Source of the DNA: Pseudomonadota bacterium
Lineage (GTDB): Bacteria > Pseudomonadota > Alphaproteobacteria > Rhizobiales > Aestuariivirgaceae
Assembly (NCBI GenBank): GCA_020161855.1
Contig: JAIUNJ010000005.1
Coordinates: 124,001-188,000 of the forward strand
Direction of reading: 5' to 3'
Length of the DNA stretch: 64,000 bases
Shown: in pieces, positions 18,079 to 27,736 of the stretch
Position numbering within the stretch: the first letter of the stretch is position 1
How the letters are laid out: each line of letters begins with the position of its first letter
Translations under genes and position numbers: made by a program
The notes under the pieces: model-generated
Told to the model about the DNA's origin: nothing
Seen by the model: the letters and a program-made list of their open reading frames with translations, nothing else
The model's database searches: none

Positions 18079-19842
18079 ATGGGCGTTCTGGACGGTCGGT
18101 CGTCATTTGCGGGGCACGTTCATGCGTCGGCCCTCTCTCTAGATCATGGCCCGCCGGAAGTCTTGCCACTTTTTCCCGAAGACGGGCTTGACGTGTTGAT
18201 GGCCGAACTCGACGGCGAGGGGCTCGACCTTGCCTTGCGGCACCGGCTCATTCCGGTGATGCGGCTCTTCTGTTTCACCTTTTATGGCGCCGCCAGCGAA
18301 GACGCCTTGCGCGAGGCGGCGACGCGCGACCTGAAGGTGGTTGCCTGGATTTCCCCACAGGCCTTCCACGATTCGGTGTTCCGTGTGTGGGGTGAAAGCC
18401 TTCTCGACGAGACCGTGTCGCAACTCGCCCGGACACAGCCCCTGCATTCGGCGCGTTTCCGCCTGACGCGCCCGCAGATGGCCGGCAGCGCCGCCTTGCT
18501 CGTGGTGCTTGCCGGGCTGGCATTTCTTGGCGGCAACTATCTGAGTACCGCCCTGGGCGCGGCAATGGCCGCTTTCTTTTTCGGACTCATGTGGCTTCGC
18601 ATGCTGTGCCTTGTCTCCGACATGCCGTGGAGCAGGCCTGTGCCGCCGCCGCTCGGCGACGACCAACTTCCCGTTTACACGGTGCTTGTGCCGCTCTTCC
18701 GCGAGACAGAAGTGCTCAAGCAGTTGCTGCGGGCACTGCAGGCCATCGACTATCCGGCAGACAAGCTCGACATCAAGCTACTGCTTGAGGAGAAGGACGA
18801 GGCGATGCTGCGGGCCGTGGGACGCCATAACCTACCGCCCCATTTCGACGTGATCACGATCCCCGCAGGCGCGCCACAAACAAAGCCGCGCGCCCTCACC
18901 TATGCGCTGCATTTCGCACGTGGCAGCCTGCTTACGATCTATGACTCGGAAGATGTGCCCGATCCGCAGCAGCTTCGCCTGGCGGCGGCAGGCTTTGCCG
19001 CAGCGGGCAGCAATGTGGCCTGCCTTCAAGCGGTGCTCGGTTTCTATAATCCGGATGAGAACTGGCTCACCCGGCAATTCACGGCCGAATATGCAGCACT
19101 CTTCGGCGTGATCCTCCCAGGTCTTGCGGCCTGCCGCCTGCCACTTCCCCTGGGCGGTACATCAAATCACTTCCGCGCCGCCGCACTCCGCAGGGTGGGC
19201 GCTTGGGACCCCTTCAACGTGACCGAGGACGCAGACCTGGGATACCGGCTGGCCAAGGCGGGCTATCGCACCCAGACACTGGACAGCACGACACTGGAAG
19301 AAGCCAACACGCAGCTGCCCAACTGGATGCGGCAGAGGCGGCGCTGGCTCAAGGGCTTCCTGCACACCTGGCTGGTGCATATGCGGAGACCCGTGGAACA
19401 TTTCCAAAGCGTGAGATGGGACGGCTTCCTGACCTTCCAGATGATGACGCTGGGGGTCTTCATGTCCGCCCTGCTCCACCCGCTGCTCCTGGCGCACGCC
19501 CTGTGGTTCTTCCTCTCGGGCCGCGCAGCCGAGGACGACAGCATCCCGTCAGCGATCATCGCGGGAATCTCCGTGGCGATCCTTGCGGCAGGCTATGGCA
19601 CGGCTCTGGCAAGTGCCGCGGTCGGACTCAAGGCCCGCGGCCTTCATGGCTGGTGGGGGACACTGCTCACCATCCCGCTTTACTGGATGCTGAGCATGCC
19701 GGCGGCATGGCTGGCTCTGTGGGACTTCATCGTCAGGCCACATCACTGGCACAAGACACAGCATGGCCTTTCGCGGCTGTTCTCAGACGAAGCGCCGCCG
19801 CAGCGACGGCGCCGAACTGCTAGTCGATCTTCATCACCATGA
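18079..19842 (+). CDS. Membrane glycosyltransferase family 2 (cellulose-synthase-like, processive type)
   Basis: 587 residues from ATG at 18079; upstream in-frame starts would overlap the divergent gene. Residues about 30-120 form a soluble domain (RHRLIPVMRLFCF, DALREAATRDLKVVAWI) that resembles the GspE/MshE N-terminal fold. Two membrane helices follow (about 134-175). The GT2 core has YTVLVPLFRE, DSEDVPD at 289-295 (DxD metal site), TED at 382-384 and QRRRW at 419-423, the D,D,D,QxxRW set of processive beta-glycosyltransferases. Four or so C-terminal membrane helices (about 445-570) would form the channel. It probably exports a polysaccharide. No PilZ domain or bcsB-like partner is nearby. 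Its end overlaps tadC by 23 bp in convergent orientation. Confidence 0.85.
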   Translation: MGVLDGRSSFAGHVHASALSLDHGPPEVLPLFPEDGLDVLMAELDGEGLDLALRHRLIPVMRLFCFTFYGAASEDALREAATRDLKVVAWISPQAFHDSVFRVWGESLLDETVSQLARTQPLHSARFRLTRPQMAGSAALLVVLAGLAFLGGNYLSTALGAAMAAFFFGLMWLRMLCLVSDMPWSRPVPPPLGDDQLPVYTVLVPLFRETEVLKQLLRALQAIDYPADKLDIKLLLEEKDEAMLRAVGRHNLPPHFDVITIPAGAPQTKPRALTYALHFARGSLLTIYDSEDVPDPQQLRLAAAGFAAAGSNVACLQAVLGFYNPDENWLTRQFTAEYAALFGVILPGLAACRLPLPLGGTSNHFRAAALRRVGAWDPFNVTEDADLGYRLAKAGYRTQTLDSTTLEEANTQLPNWMRQRRRWLKGFLHTWLVHMRRPVEHFQSVRWDGFLTFQMMTLGVFMSALLHPLLLAHALWFFLSGRAAEDDSIPSAIIAGISVAILAAGYGTALASAAVGLKARGLHGWWGTLLTIPLYWMLSMPAAWLALWDFIVRPHHWHKTQHGLSRLFSDEAPPQRRRRTASRSSSP

Positions 19843-20788
19843 TGACCGACGGGCCGAGGATGACGACAAAGATCACCGGCAGGAAGAAGAGGATCATCGG
19901 CACGGTGAGCTTTGGCGGCAGGGCGGCGGCCTTCTTCTCCGCTTCCGACATGCGGGCATCGCGGTTTTCCTGCGCCAGCACGCGCAGGGCTGTGCCCAGC
20001 GGCGTACCATAGCGTTCCGACTGGATAAGGCTGGTGACGACGGCCTTCACCGTCTCGAGGCCCGTGCGCTTTCCGAGGTTGTCGAGTGCCTTGCGGCGAT
20101 CCTGGAGATAGGACAGTTCGGCGACGGTCAGTGACAGTTCCTCGGCCAGCGGTACCGACTGCGAGCCGATCTCGCGGGCAACACGCTGCAGGGACGGCTC
20201 AAGCGCCATGCCCGATTCCACGCAGATCAGCAGCAGGTCCAGCGCATCCGACCAGGCCTTCTTAATCGACGCCTGGCGGCGTTGGATGAAATTCTGCAGA
20301 GCCACCTGCGGCATGTAGAAGCCCACCACCATAGCGATGAACGAGCCCGCGATACGCAGATTGGGCGGCACACGGTCGGCAAAGACCGTCGAAGTATAGA
20401 CGAAGGTGATGATGCCGAAGACGATTGGCGTGATGACGCGAAAGGCGAGGAAGGTGACGAGGTGCTTTTCCGAGCGGAAGCCCGCCTTGCGGAGCGATTC
20501 ACGGGCTGCATCGCCCTGGAATACGGCCCGCAGATTGAGTGCCTCGACGATCTGCGTGTAGAGACCCGCCTTCGGCTTCTCGCGGAGCCTCGCTTCCGAG
20601 GAATTCAATTGCGCCTTCAGCTGTGAGCGCAACCTGTCGCGCTCCTCGGCCACGGCCTTGGTACGTGACTTGAGCTTGTCATTTTCGAAGTAGGGTGCGG
20701 CCACCGTGATCACCGTCCCGAACACGGCGAGACCGACCAGCAGCGTGATCATGGTCTCGATTTGAAGCAGGGAGGTGATGAAGTTCAT
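19820..20788 (-). CDS. tadC: Tad pilus inner-membrane platform protein TadC
   Basis: 322 residues, a type II secretion F-domain protein. Membrane helices lie near 14-32, 120-165 and 295-318, with the T2SSF cytoplasmic domain between (SDALDLLLICVESGMALEPSLQRVAREI, residues about 180-210). With TadB it forms the platform on which the CpaF ATPase acts to assemble or retract Flp pili. It is the last gene of the minus-strand cpa/tad operon, 24 bp after tadB. Downstream it meets the glycosyltransferase tail to tail with a 23-bp overlap, leaving no room for a hairpin terminator between them. Confidence 0.93.
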   Translation of the reverse strand: MNFITSLLQIETMITLLVGLAVFGTVITVAAPYFENDKLKSRTKAVAEERDRLRSQLKAQLNSSEARLREKPKAGLYTQIVEALNLRAVFQGDAARESLRKAGFRSEKHLVTFLAFRVITPIVFGIITFVYTSTVFADRVPPNLRIAGSFIAMVVGFYMPQVALQNFIQRRQASIKKAWSDALDLLLICVESGMALEPSLQRVAREIGSQSVPLAEELSLTVAELSYLQDRRKALDNLGKRTGLETVKAVVTSLIQSERYGTPLGTALRVLAQENRDARMSEAEKKAAALPPKLTVPMILFFLPVIFVVILGPSVIMVMKID

Positions 20789-20812
20789 GGTCTTGCTTTC
20801 GCCAGTAAAGGC

Positions 20813-21814
20813 CTAGATTTCGAAATTGATCATCTTGCGCATGATGAGCACGCCGATCAGCATCCAGACGCCGCTGCCGATCATCAGGATGTGACCCATG
20901 TTGGTCTCGAGCATGGGCTTCAGGTAGTTCGGGTTCAGCACGGTCAGGGCGCCCATGATGATGAAGGGCAGCGAGCCGATAATGGCGGCGGAAGACTTGG
21001 CTTCCTGCGACACGGCCTTGATCTTGGCCTTCATCTTCTTGCGGTCGCGCAGCACACGCGACAGGTTGCTGAGTGCCTCGGAAAGATTGCCGCCGGTCTT
21101 GGCCTGAATGGTCATGACGATGGCAAGGAAGTTCACCTCCGCCAGCGGCATGCGATCGACCATGCGTTCGATGCCCTGGTCGATGGAAATGCCGATGCGC
21201 TGGCCGTCGACCACTTCCATGAACTCCGGCCCCACCGGCGGGCCGGATTCAGCGGCAATGATCTTCATGGCTTCCGAGACGGGCAGGCCCGCCTTGAGGC
21301 CGCGCACCATCACGTCGATGGCATCAGCAAAGTCGTTGAGAAAAATATTCTGCCTGCGCTTGCGCAGGAAATTGAGAAACCAGCGGGGAAAGCCGAGGAA
21401 CCCAACGAAGCCAAGGCCCAGATTGAGCAGCAGCGGCAGGCCGAAAATGGTCGGCACGATGAAGAACAGAACGCCAGCGACAGCCGAGAGCATCCAGAAC
21501 ATCCTGACAGGAATGTCGAGGCCCGCCTGTTCGATGCGGTTGCGCAAGGTGAGCTTCTTCTTGCGTTCCTTTTCCTTGTCCTCGATCTGCTTGAGCGAGT
21601 CCTGGATCTGGCGGCGGCGGGCGTCCTTGGAGTCCTCCTGGAAGCGCGCGCGGAAGGATGACTTGGCTTCCTTCTTGCCGGTTGTGATCTGCTCGACGCG
21701 GCGGCTGGCCGACGAGGCGGAGATCAGCGGATAGACCAGCGCCAGGATGCCGCCGCCCACAGCAACAGCCACCATGAAGATAAACGCCAGATCGGAAACG
21801 CCCTCGCTGAACAT
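20813..21814 (-). CDS. tadB: Tad pilus inner-membrane platform protein TadB
   Basis: 333 residues, paralogous to TadC. The N-terminus has one membrane helix (about 8-30), followed by a charged cytoplasmic segment with strong Lys/Glu/Arg content (residues about 40-95) and paired helices near 105-150. The T2SSF domain contains FADAIDVMVRGLKAGLPVSEAMKIIAAESG. C-terminal helices lie near 265-330. It partners TadC in the pilus motor complex. It starts 19 bp after cpaF stops. Confidence 0.93.
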   Translation of the reverse strand: MFSEGVSDLAFIFMVAVAVGGGILALVYPLISASSASRRVEQITTGKKEAKSSFRARFQEDSKDARRRQIQDSLKQIEDKEKERKKKLTLRNRIEQAGLDIPVRMFWMLSAVAGVLFFIVPTIFGLPLLLNLGLGFVGFLGFPRWFLNFLRKRRQNIFLNDFADAIDVMVRGLKAGLPVSEAMKIIAAESGPPVGPEFMEVVDGQRIGISIDQGIERMVDRMPLAEVNFLAIVMTIQAKTGGNLSEALSNLSRVLRDRKKMKAKIKAVSQEAKSSAAIIGSLPFIIMGALTVLNPNYLKPMLETNMGHILMIGSGVWMLIGVLIMRKMINFEI

Positions 21815-21833
21815 GCCGGAAGGTCCCTAGTTC

Positions 21834-23342
21834 CTATTCGTTGCCATCATTGCGGGTCTCTGCCTTTTCCAAGGCATCGGCGAGGCGCCGCTCTTCGTTG
21901 TAGTAGCGGGCACGATCCCAGAAGTGCGGGCGCGCGATGCCGGTCGAACGATGACGGCCGATGATCTTGCCATTGGCGTCTTCGCCGACGATCTCATAGA
22001 CGAAGAGATCCTGGGTGATGATGACGTCGCCTTCCATGCCCACCACTTCGGTGATGTGGGTGATCTTGCGCGAGCCATCGCGCAGGCGTGATGCCTGGAC
22101 AATCACGTCGATCGAACCGGTGATCATCTCCTTGATGGTCTTGGACGGCAGGGCGAAGCCGCCCATGGTGATCATGGACTCAAGACGCGACAGGGCCTCA
22201 CGCGGGCTGTTGGCGTGGAGCGTGCCCATCGAGCCGTCGTGGCCCGTGTTCATGGCCTGCAGGAGATCGAAGGCTTCTGGTCCGCGGACTTCGCCGACGA
22301 TGATGCGCTCTGGACGCATACGCAGACAGTTCTTGACGAGATCGCGCATCGAAATCGAACCTTCGCCCTCGAGGTTGGGCGGGCGGGTTTCGAGGCGCAC
22401 CGTATGCGGCTGCTGCAGCTGAAGTTCCGCGGCGTCTTCGCAGGTGATGATGCGTTCGTCGTGGTCGATATAGCCGGTCAAGCAGTTGAGCAAGGTCGTC
22501 TTGCCGGAGCCGGTACCACCGGAAATCAGCACGTTGCAGCGTACGCGGCCGATGATCTCCAGCAGTGTGGCGCCTTCCGGCGTCACCGACTTGAAGCGGA
22601 CAAGATCCGGAAGCTTGAGACGGTCCTTCTTGAACTTACGGATGGTGAGGGCTGCGCCATCGATCGCCAGCGGTGGCACAATGACGTTGACACGGGAGCC
22701 GTCAGGAAGACGGGCGTCGCAGATCGGGCTGGCTTCGTCGACACGCCGGCCGACCTGGCTGACGATTCGCTGACAGATATTCAGAAGCTGGGCATTGTCG
22801 CGGAAGCGCACCCCAGTCTTCTGCATCTTGCCGTTGACTTCGATGAACACCGTGCTGGCGCCGTTGACCATGATGTCGGCGATGTCATCGCGGGCGAGCA
22901 GCGGCTCGAGCGGACCGTAGCCCAGCACGTCGTTGCAGATGTCCTCGAGCAGTTCTTCCTGCTCGGCGATCGACATCACCACGTCCTTGAGTGCGATGAT
23001 CTCGTTGACGATATCGCGGATCTCGTCGCGGGCCGCCTCGCGGTCAAGCTGGGCAAGCTGCGTCAGGTCGATGGCATCGATCAGCGCGTTGAAGATCGTG
23101 CTCTTGATGTCGTAGTAGTTCTCGGAACGGCGGGTATGGTCCACTGCAGGTGCCGGCTTTGCCGGCGGAGCCGCCTGCGCGGTGGGGCGCTGGCCGCCGG
23201 CCGGCGTCGCCTGCAGATCTGGCACAGTTGCCGCCTTGGCGGCTGCTGGTGCTGCCGCGGCACCACCCGCAAGGGCACCTGGCGACGGCGGAATTGCTGA
23301 GCCTGGCTGGATCGAATTGCCGTCGCTTCTCTTGCCGAACAT
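21834..23342 (-). CDS. cpaF: Tad pilus assembly ATPase CpaF (TadA)
   Basis: 502 residues. A low-complexity Ala/Pro/Gly-rich N-terminus (about 1-75) precedes a helical region and the type II/IV secretion ATPase core. Walker [10 protein letters not shown] is near 275, the Asp box and Walker B region ([41 protein letters not shown]) follow, and the His box is in [16 protein letters not shown]. The hexameric ATPase powers Flp pilus extension, and in Caulobacter CpaF alone drives both extension and retraction. No separate retraction ATPase is seen here. It lies in the cpa operon, 22 bp after cpaE. Confidence 0.96.
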   Translation of the reverse strand: MFGKRSDGNSIQPGSAIPPSPGALAGGAAAAPAAAKAATVPDLQATPAGGQRPTAQAAPPAKPAPAVDHTRRSENYYDIKSTIFNALIDAIDLTQLAQLDREAARDEIRDIVNEIIALKDVVMSIAEQEELLEDICNDVLGYGPLEPLLARDDIADIMVNGASTVFIEVNGKMQKTGVRFRDNAQLLNICQRIVSQVGRRVDEASPICDARLPDGSRVNVIVPPLAIDGAALTIRKFKKDRLKLPDLVRFKSVTPEGATLLEIIGRVRCNVLISGGTGSGKTTLLNCLTGYIDHDERIITCEDAAELQLQQPHTVRLETRPPNLEGEGSISMRDLVKNCLRMRPERIIVGEVRGPEAFDLLQAMNTGHDGSMGTLHANSPREALSRLESMITMGGFALPSKTIKEMITGSIDVIVQASRLRDGSRKITHITEVVGMEGDVIITQDLFVYEIVGEDANGKIIGRHRSTGIARPHFWDRARYYNEERRLADALEKAETRNDGNE

Positions 23343-23364
23343 TCTCTAAAACCTTCTACGCGAC

Positions 23365-24633
23365 TTAAGACGATTTCTTGCCCATGAAGGGCAGCTTGGA
23401 GAGGAGGCTTCCCTTGGCGGCCTTGCTTGCTGCAACAGGTGCCGGTGCTGCGCCAAGCGAGCGGGCCAGTTCAGCGAGTATTTCTGCGGCCTTGGACTTC
23501 TGCGCGACCTCGAAGACCATCTGGCCATTGCTCTGGGCGAGGCCGAAGGACTGCGGGTCGTAGGGAATGACGGCAACAGGCGTCAGCCCGACAGCCTTGG
23601 CGAAATCGGCAGGGGAGATCTCGGGGCGCTTGGGCACACCGACCTGATTCAGCACCAGCTTCGGCGGCTTGTCATTGGGCCGTGCCGCCTTGAGCATGTC
23701 GATGAGGTTCTTGGCGTTGCGCAGGGCCGGAAGCTCTGGCGTTGCCGTGATGAAGATCTCATCGGAATTGATCAGCGTGTACTTGATCCAAGGCGCCCAC
23801 ATGTTCGGTACGTCAACGACGATGGCCGGGGACGACTGCCGCACGACATTGAGAATGGTCTCAACAGCGTGGGACTCAATCGAATAGTCACGGTCAACAC
23901 CACCCGGACCATTGAGCAGGCTGAGCTTGTCACCGACCTTGGTCATCATGCGGTCGATCAGGGTCGAGTCGACGCGATCCGGCTGGCCGAGGGCGTCAAC
24001 AATGCCGCCACCGCCATCCTGGTTGAAGTTGAGGGCGGCGGTGCCGAAGGCGAGATCGAGATCGGTGATGATCGTGTCGATGTTCTGGCGCTGCGACAAG
24101 GCCCAACCGACATTGTGGGCAATGGTGCTTGAACCGACCCCGCCCTTGGCGCCGACAAAAGAGATGACACGGCCGAGCGGGGCCGCCTTGGGATCGTTGA
24201 AGAGCGCGGCCAAGGCTTCCATGAAAATATGCGGCGTGACCGGCGCCACCATGTATTCGCTGATGCCCTGGCGGATCAGTTCGCGATAGAGCACCACATC
24301 ATTGACGTGGCCAATGATGACCACCTTCGTTGAGGGCTGGCAGACTTCTGCCAGACGGCCCAGTTCGCGGAACAGCTCTTCGCGGCCCAGATGCGTTTCG
24401 ACCACAAGCACATTCGGCGTGGGCTGGGTCTGATAGACCTGCACGGCCGCGGGGATGCCGCCGAGCTGAATGGTGACATGGGCACGCGACATGCGCCTGT
24501 CAGCACTGGCACGCTGGACGACCTGGCCGGTCTCCTGCGTTTCGCAGAAGACGTGAATGTCTGCACGCGGCAGCAAGGCCACCAGCTCACTGTGGTTTGC
24601 TTCCGGATTTGACAACTGTTGCGCGCTGTTCAT
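23365..24633 (-). CDS. cpaE: Pilus localisation protein CpaE (TadZ), MinD/ParA-like
   Basis: 422 residues. Residues about 25-140 form a response-regulator-like domain without an obvious phospho-acceptor set. Residues about 150-390 are a MinD/ParA-like ATPase domain with FVGAKGGVGSSTIAHN as the deviant Walker A: it has Ser at the position where ParA has Thr. In Caulobacter CpaE marks the pole where Tad pili assemble. The C-terminal 40 residues are Ala-rich and end KLPFMGKKSS. It lies between cpaD and cpaF in the operon. Confidence 0.93.
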   Translation of the reverse strand: MNSAQQLSNPEANHSELVALLPRADIHVFCETQETGQVVQRASADRRMSRAHVTIQLGGIPAAVQVYQTQPTPNVLVVETHLGREELFRELGRLAEVCQPSTKVVIIGHVNDVVLYRELIRQGISEYMVAPVTPHIFMEALAALFNDPKAAPLGRVISFVGAKGGVGSSTIAHNVGWALSQRQNIDTIITDLDLAFGTAALNFNQDGGGGIVDALGQPDRVDSTLIDRMMTKVGDKLSLLNGPGGVDRDYSIESHAVETILNVVRQSSPAIVVDVPNMWAPWIKYTLINSDEIFITATPELPALRNAKNLIDMLKAARPNDKPPKLVLNQVGVPKRPEISPADFAKAVGLTPVAVIPYDPQSFGLAQSNGQMVFEVAQKSKAAEILAELARSLGAAPAPVAASKAAKGSLLSKLPFMGKKSS

Positions 24634-24675
24634 GCTCTTGTCCTGTCGATCACTGTGTCCCGTTCGCCGCCCGAC

Positions 24676-25365
24676 TTACCTGAAGATGTCGAAGATCGAA
24701 CGTTGCTGCGGCGCTTCGCCGGTGGTCACCTTGGTTACTGCCGCGACCGAAGCCGAACCTTCGCCCATGCTTTCCGAACGCGGACGCACGATATCGTTGG
24801 GATCGGCGATCATGGCCGCGATGTTGGATTGAACAGCACAACCGTGGTTGCTGTAGCGGGTGTTCTGGGCGGTGTTGGCCAGATTCTCATCCCACTCGCC
24901 GCATGGCTTGGTGTGGGCATAAGCCTTCGCATAGGAAATCTGCACGGGCGAGCCGGAACCGGCGGGATAAGTGCCCTTGCGGATCAGGTGGCTCGGCACA
25001 CCCTGCTGCACGAGCAGACCGGCGATTTCCTGAGCGACGCGGGCCGACTTGCCGCCGCCCGCCGGACGCCTGATGGTCACCGGGGTTGCACCACCAGCCA
25101 GCGACTGGCGGGCGAAGCCTGCGATGGCGTTGACCTGCGATGGCTGCAGAGTGCCACTGGTCGTCGCCACCTGAATGGTGACCGGCGCCTTGGAGTACTC
25201 GATCGGATAGCGTTCCGAAGGCGCATAAGGCTGATAGGTATCATCGAGCGCCAGATCATCCGTGGCGCAACCGGCCAGAGCAAAGGCGACGAGAGCGGCC
25301 GACGCAGCCATCAGAAGGCGAGGCTTGGCCTTGTTATGCAAATACATGTGACTGACCCCACTCAT
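24676..25365 (-). CDS. cpaD: Pilus biogenesis lipoprotein CpaD
   Basis: 229 residues with a lipoprotein signal: basic N-terminus, core LLMAASAALVAFALAGC, lipidated Cys33. The CpaD domain follows (YPIEYSKAPVTIQVAT; GFARQSLAGGATPVTI; IGTYPAGSGSPVQISY-like region RKGTYPAGSGSPVQISYA). The late segment NLANTAQNTRYSNHGCAVQSNIAAMIADPNDIVRPR is characteristic of CpaD. It probably helps the CpaC secretin assemble in the outer membrane. The ATG overlaps the cpaC stop by 4 bp (ATGA). Confidence 0.94.
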   Translation of the reverse strand: MSGVSHMYLHNKAKPRLLMAASAALVAFALAGCATDDLALDDTYQPYAPSERYPIEYSKAPVTIQVATTSGTLQPSQVNAIAGFARQSLAGGATPVTIRRPAGGGKSARVAQEIAGLLVQQGVPSHLIRKGTYPAGSGSPVQISYAKAYAHTKPCGEWDENLANTAQNTRYSNHGCAVQSNIAAMIADPNDIVRPRSESMGEGSASVAAVTKVTTGEAPQQRSIFDIFR

Positions 25366-26801
25366 TCCACAATGAAACCGACGTTACCGTTGTACTGACC
25401 GTCCGGAGCCTGACCCTTGCCATAGACCTTGTTCAGGCGGCCGAAGAAGATGGCCTGGCGGTCGGTCGGCGGATTGAAGCCCTTGTCCGGCGAGATAAGT
25501 TTCTTCTCGTTGGTGGCGCGCACCAGATAGGGTGTCACCATGATCACGAGCTCTGTCTCGTTCGAGATGAATTCACGGCTGCGGAAGAGCGCACCCAGGA
25601 CCGGCAGTTTCTTGAGGCCCGGCGTGCCGTTGATATTCTGGCGCGTCGTCTCCCGGATAAGGCCTGCGATCATCATCGAGCCACCGCTCGGCAGTTCGAG
25701 GACAGTCGAGGCGCCGCGCTTGTTGAGGCTCGGGATCGAGGTGTCGCCCGAGGTGATGCTGGCCAGTTCGCTCACTTCCGTGGCGATGTTGAGGTTGATG
25801 CGGCCATCGTCGAGCACCGTCGGCGTGAAGTCGAGGCTGATGCCGAACTCCTTGAACTCGGTGGTGCAATCACGCGTCGTCGCCGTGCGGTCGCAGGTCT
25901 GGTAGGGGAATTCGCCACCGGCACGGAACTTGGCGCCCTGGCCTGACAAGGCGGTCAGGTTGGGTTCTGCAAGGGTGCGCAGCAGGCCATCGCCTTCCAT
26001 GGCGCGGATCACCGTGTCGACGCTGTTGCCGCCGCTGGAAAAGGCCGCGGCATAGCCGCCATCCGGGCTCAGCAACTCACTGTTGAACGGATTGATGCTC
26101 GAGAGATTGAAGGCAAAGCTGCCGGCATTGATAAGCGCCTGGAGATCGACGCCAAGCTGCTTCAGCACGTCGCGCTGCATTTCAACAACGCGAACCTTGA
26201 GCATGACCTGATCGTCACCCGCGACCTTGATCATGTTCAATACAGAGGTGCCGGACTCGAGACCGGATGCGCCTTTGAGGAACTTGTCGGCAAGGTCAAC
26301 GGCGGTCTTGGCTTCGATCGGGCTCTGAGCCACACCGCCCAGCGCGATATTGCCATTGATGGTGTCGACGGTGATCTTCGTGCCCGGCAGGGCCCGCAGC
26401 AGCGCCTTGCGCACTGCCGTCACATCGAGAGCCACTTCGATGTCGAGGCTCAGGATCTGCTGGCCATTCGCGTCGAAGAAGAAGGCGTTGGTCTGGCCCA
26501 TCTTGCGGGCGAAGAGATAGGCGGTGTTCTTGGAGCGCACCACGATATCGACAATGTCGCTGTTGCCGACGATCACGTCGCGGGCCTCAGCAGGCAGCCT
26601 CACCACCACCGACTTGTTCTGGCCGATGCGCACGAAGTGGCCATCGCTTGCCGCCTGGGCGTCAAGATCAGTTGCAGCAGCCTTGCTGCTCATGCCCATC
26701 TGGATGCCGAAGGCCAGGCTCGCGGCCGTGAGGAGGCTCGCTGCCAGAATGCCGGCCTTGAGCAGCACGGACTCGAGCGAGATTTTGGAGTTGGAGAACA
26801 T
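25362..26801 (-). CDS. cpaC: Tad pilus outer-membrane secretin CpaC (RcpA)
   Basis: 479 residues. Signal/anchor near 15-35, then the pilus-type N-domain (about 55-130, RIGQNKSVVVRLPAEARDVIVGN), a BON-like domain (about 135-185) and the secretin core (about 255-435). The core has FRAGGEFPYQ and the conserved stretch GRINLNIATEVSEL, with SLNKRGASTVLELPSGGSMMIAGLI and the end motif VIMVTPYLV. It forms the outer-membrane pore for the Flp pilus. A pair of cysteines in CDRTATTRDC (near 303-312) may form a surface disulfide. It starts 14 bp after cpaB stops. Confidence 0.95.
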   Translation of the reverse strand: MFSNSKISLESVLLKAGILAASLLTAASLAFGIQMGMSSKAAATDLDAQAASDGHFVRIGQNKSVVVRLPAEARDVIVGNSDIVDIVVRSKNTAYLFARKMGQTNAFFFDANGQQILSLDIEVALDVTAVRKALLRALPGTKITVDTINGNIALGGVAQSPIEAKTAVDLADKFLKGASGLESGTSVLNMIKVAGDDQVMLKVRVVEMQRDVLKQLGVDLQALINAGSFAFNLSSINPFNSELLSPDGGYAAAFSSGGNSVDTVIRAMEGDGLLRTLAEPNLTALSGQGAKFRAGGEFPYQTCDRTATTRDCTTEFKEFGISLDFTPTVLDDGRINLNIATEVSELASITSGDTSIPSLNKRGASTVLELPSGGSMMIAGLIRETTRQNINGTPGLKKLPVLGALFRSREFISNETELVIMVTPYLVRATNEKKLISPDKGFNPPTDRQAIFFGRLNKVYGKGQAPDGQYNGNVGFIVE

Positions 26802-26815
26802 GTTGGCCTCGGTCC

Positions 26816-27634
26816 TCAGGGATTTGTGGAATAGGTTTCGATGCCGGCGCGGATGAACACGGTATCCGTGGACTTCTGCTTGATGCCGCCGCGGTATTTC
26901 TCCGCCAGCTGCGGACCGTCATCGGCGGTCTTGCCGTCGTTCTCGGCGATAGAGCGCAGGGTGAGTGACAATTCGCCTTCGGTCTCCACCTTGGCCAGGA
27001 CTTCCGCCTGCTGCGGTTCAAGTTCGAAGGTCGCCGTCTCGACTTCCTTCATGGCGACGTCGTCACCTTCCTGAACCTTGCGCAGCACCTGGTTGATCGC
27101 CAGAACGCGGACGTTGGAGATCACCGTTTCGCTCTTCACGAGCTGCCCCGGACCCGGAATCTTGCGGGTGAGAATGATATCCACCTTGTCATTTGGCAGG
27201 ATGAAGCCGCCGGCGGAGGCGCGCGAAGAAATGGCCAGCGAAATGGCGCGCATGCCTTTCGGCAGGATGGCACTCATGAAGCCGCCAGCGCCGGGCTTCA
27301 CGATCTTCTTCTCCATGATGGTTTCGCCATTGAAGATCGGCACCGCAGCCCGTGCTTCAGCAAGCTGCTGCTCGGCATCCGGCATCTCATCACGGGTGAT
27401 CATGATGTCCTGGATGTTTTCCTTCGGCCAGGCCTTCCAGGAAAGAGCGGCAGTGGAAAGCTTGCCGCCAATCTGCACGTCAGCACCGGCAACCAGCACA
27501 TCGGTGGTCTCGACCTTGGTGACCAACTGGGTCTCGACCTTCGGCTTCTTGCCAATGACGCCTTTCGCCAAAACGCCGGCGACGGCTGCCGAACCAATGG
27601 CCAAGCCGAACATTACGATGCGCATCTTACTCAT
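26816..27634 (-). CDS. cpaB: Flp pilus assembly protein CpaB (RcpC)
   Basis: 272 residues. One N-terminal membrane anchor (residues 5-27, IVMFGLAIGSAAVAGVLAKGV) and an SAF domain (about 42-110, TTDVLVAGADVQIGGKLSTAALSW) are the hallmarks of CpaB. The segment GMRAISLAISSRASAGGFILPNDKVDIILTR is strongly conserved in the family. It probably joins the inner-membrane and secretin parts of the pilus machine. It is the first gene of the run cpaB-cpaC-cpaD-cpaE-cpaF-tadB-tadC. Upstream, a 96-bp gap contains an inverted repeat and separates it from cpaA. Confidence 0.94.
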   Translation of the reverse strand: MSKMRIVMFGLAIGSAAVAGVLAKGVIGKKPKVETQLVTKVETTDVLVAGADVQIGGKLSTAALSWKAWPKENIQDIMITRDEMPDAEQQLAEARAAVPIFNGETIMEKKIVKPGAGGFMSAILPKGMRAISLAISSRASAGGFILPNDKVDIILTRKIPGPGQLVKSETVISNVRVLAINQVLRKVQEGDDVAMKEVETATFELEPQQAEVLAKVETEGELSLTLRSIAENDGKTADDGPQLAEKYRGGIKQKSTDTVFIRAGIETYSTNP

Positions 27635-27704
27635 TTCAGATCCTCACAGCGCGCCACGGCGCAGATACTCAAAGGTCATGTTTCGGACGGATTGGGAAAA
27701 ATTT

Positions 27705-27736
27705 GGTTAATGAGAAGTTGGGTCACGTGATTAACC
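27705..27736. promoter_or_regulatory. Inverted repeat between cpaA and cpaB
   Basis: GGTTAAT at 27705-27711 and ATTAACC at 27730-27736 form a perfect 7-bp inverted repeat with an 18-nt centre, overlapping the cpaA stop codon. It lies about 70-100 bp upstream of cpaB. Each arm contains TTAA, the half-site of the CtrA box, but the 7-nt spacing is not met. Possible protein site; function unproven. Confidence 0.35.

Noticed and set aside
22215-23300. 361-codon plus-strand frame opposite cpaF
   Set aside because: Shadow of the strongly conserved ATPase gene; no motifs.
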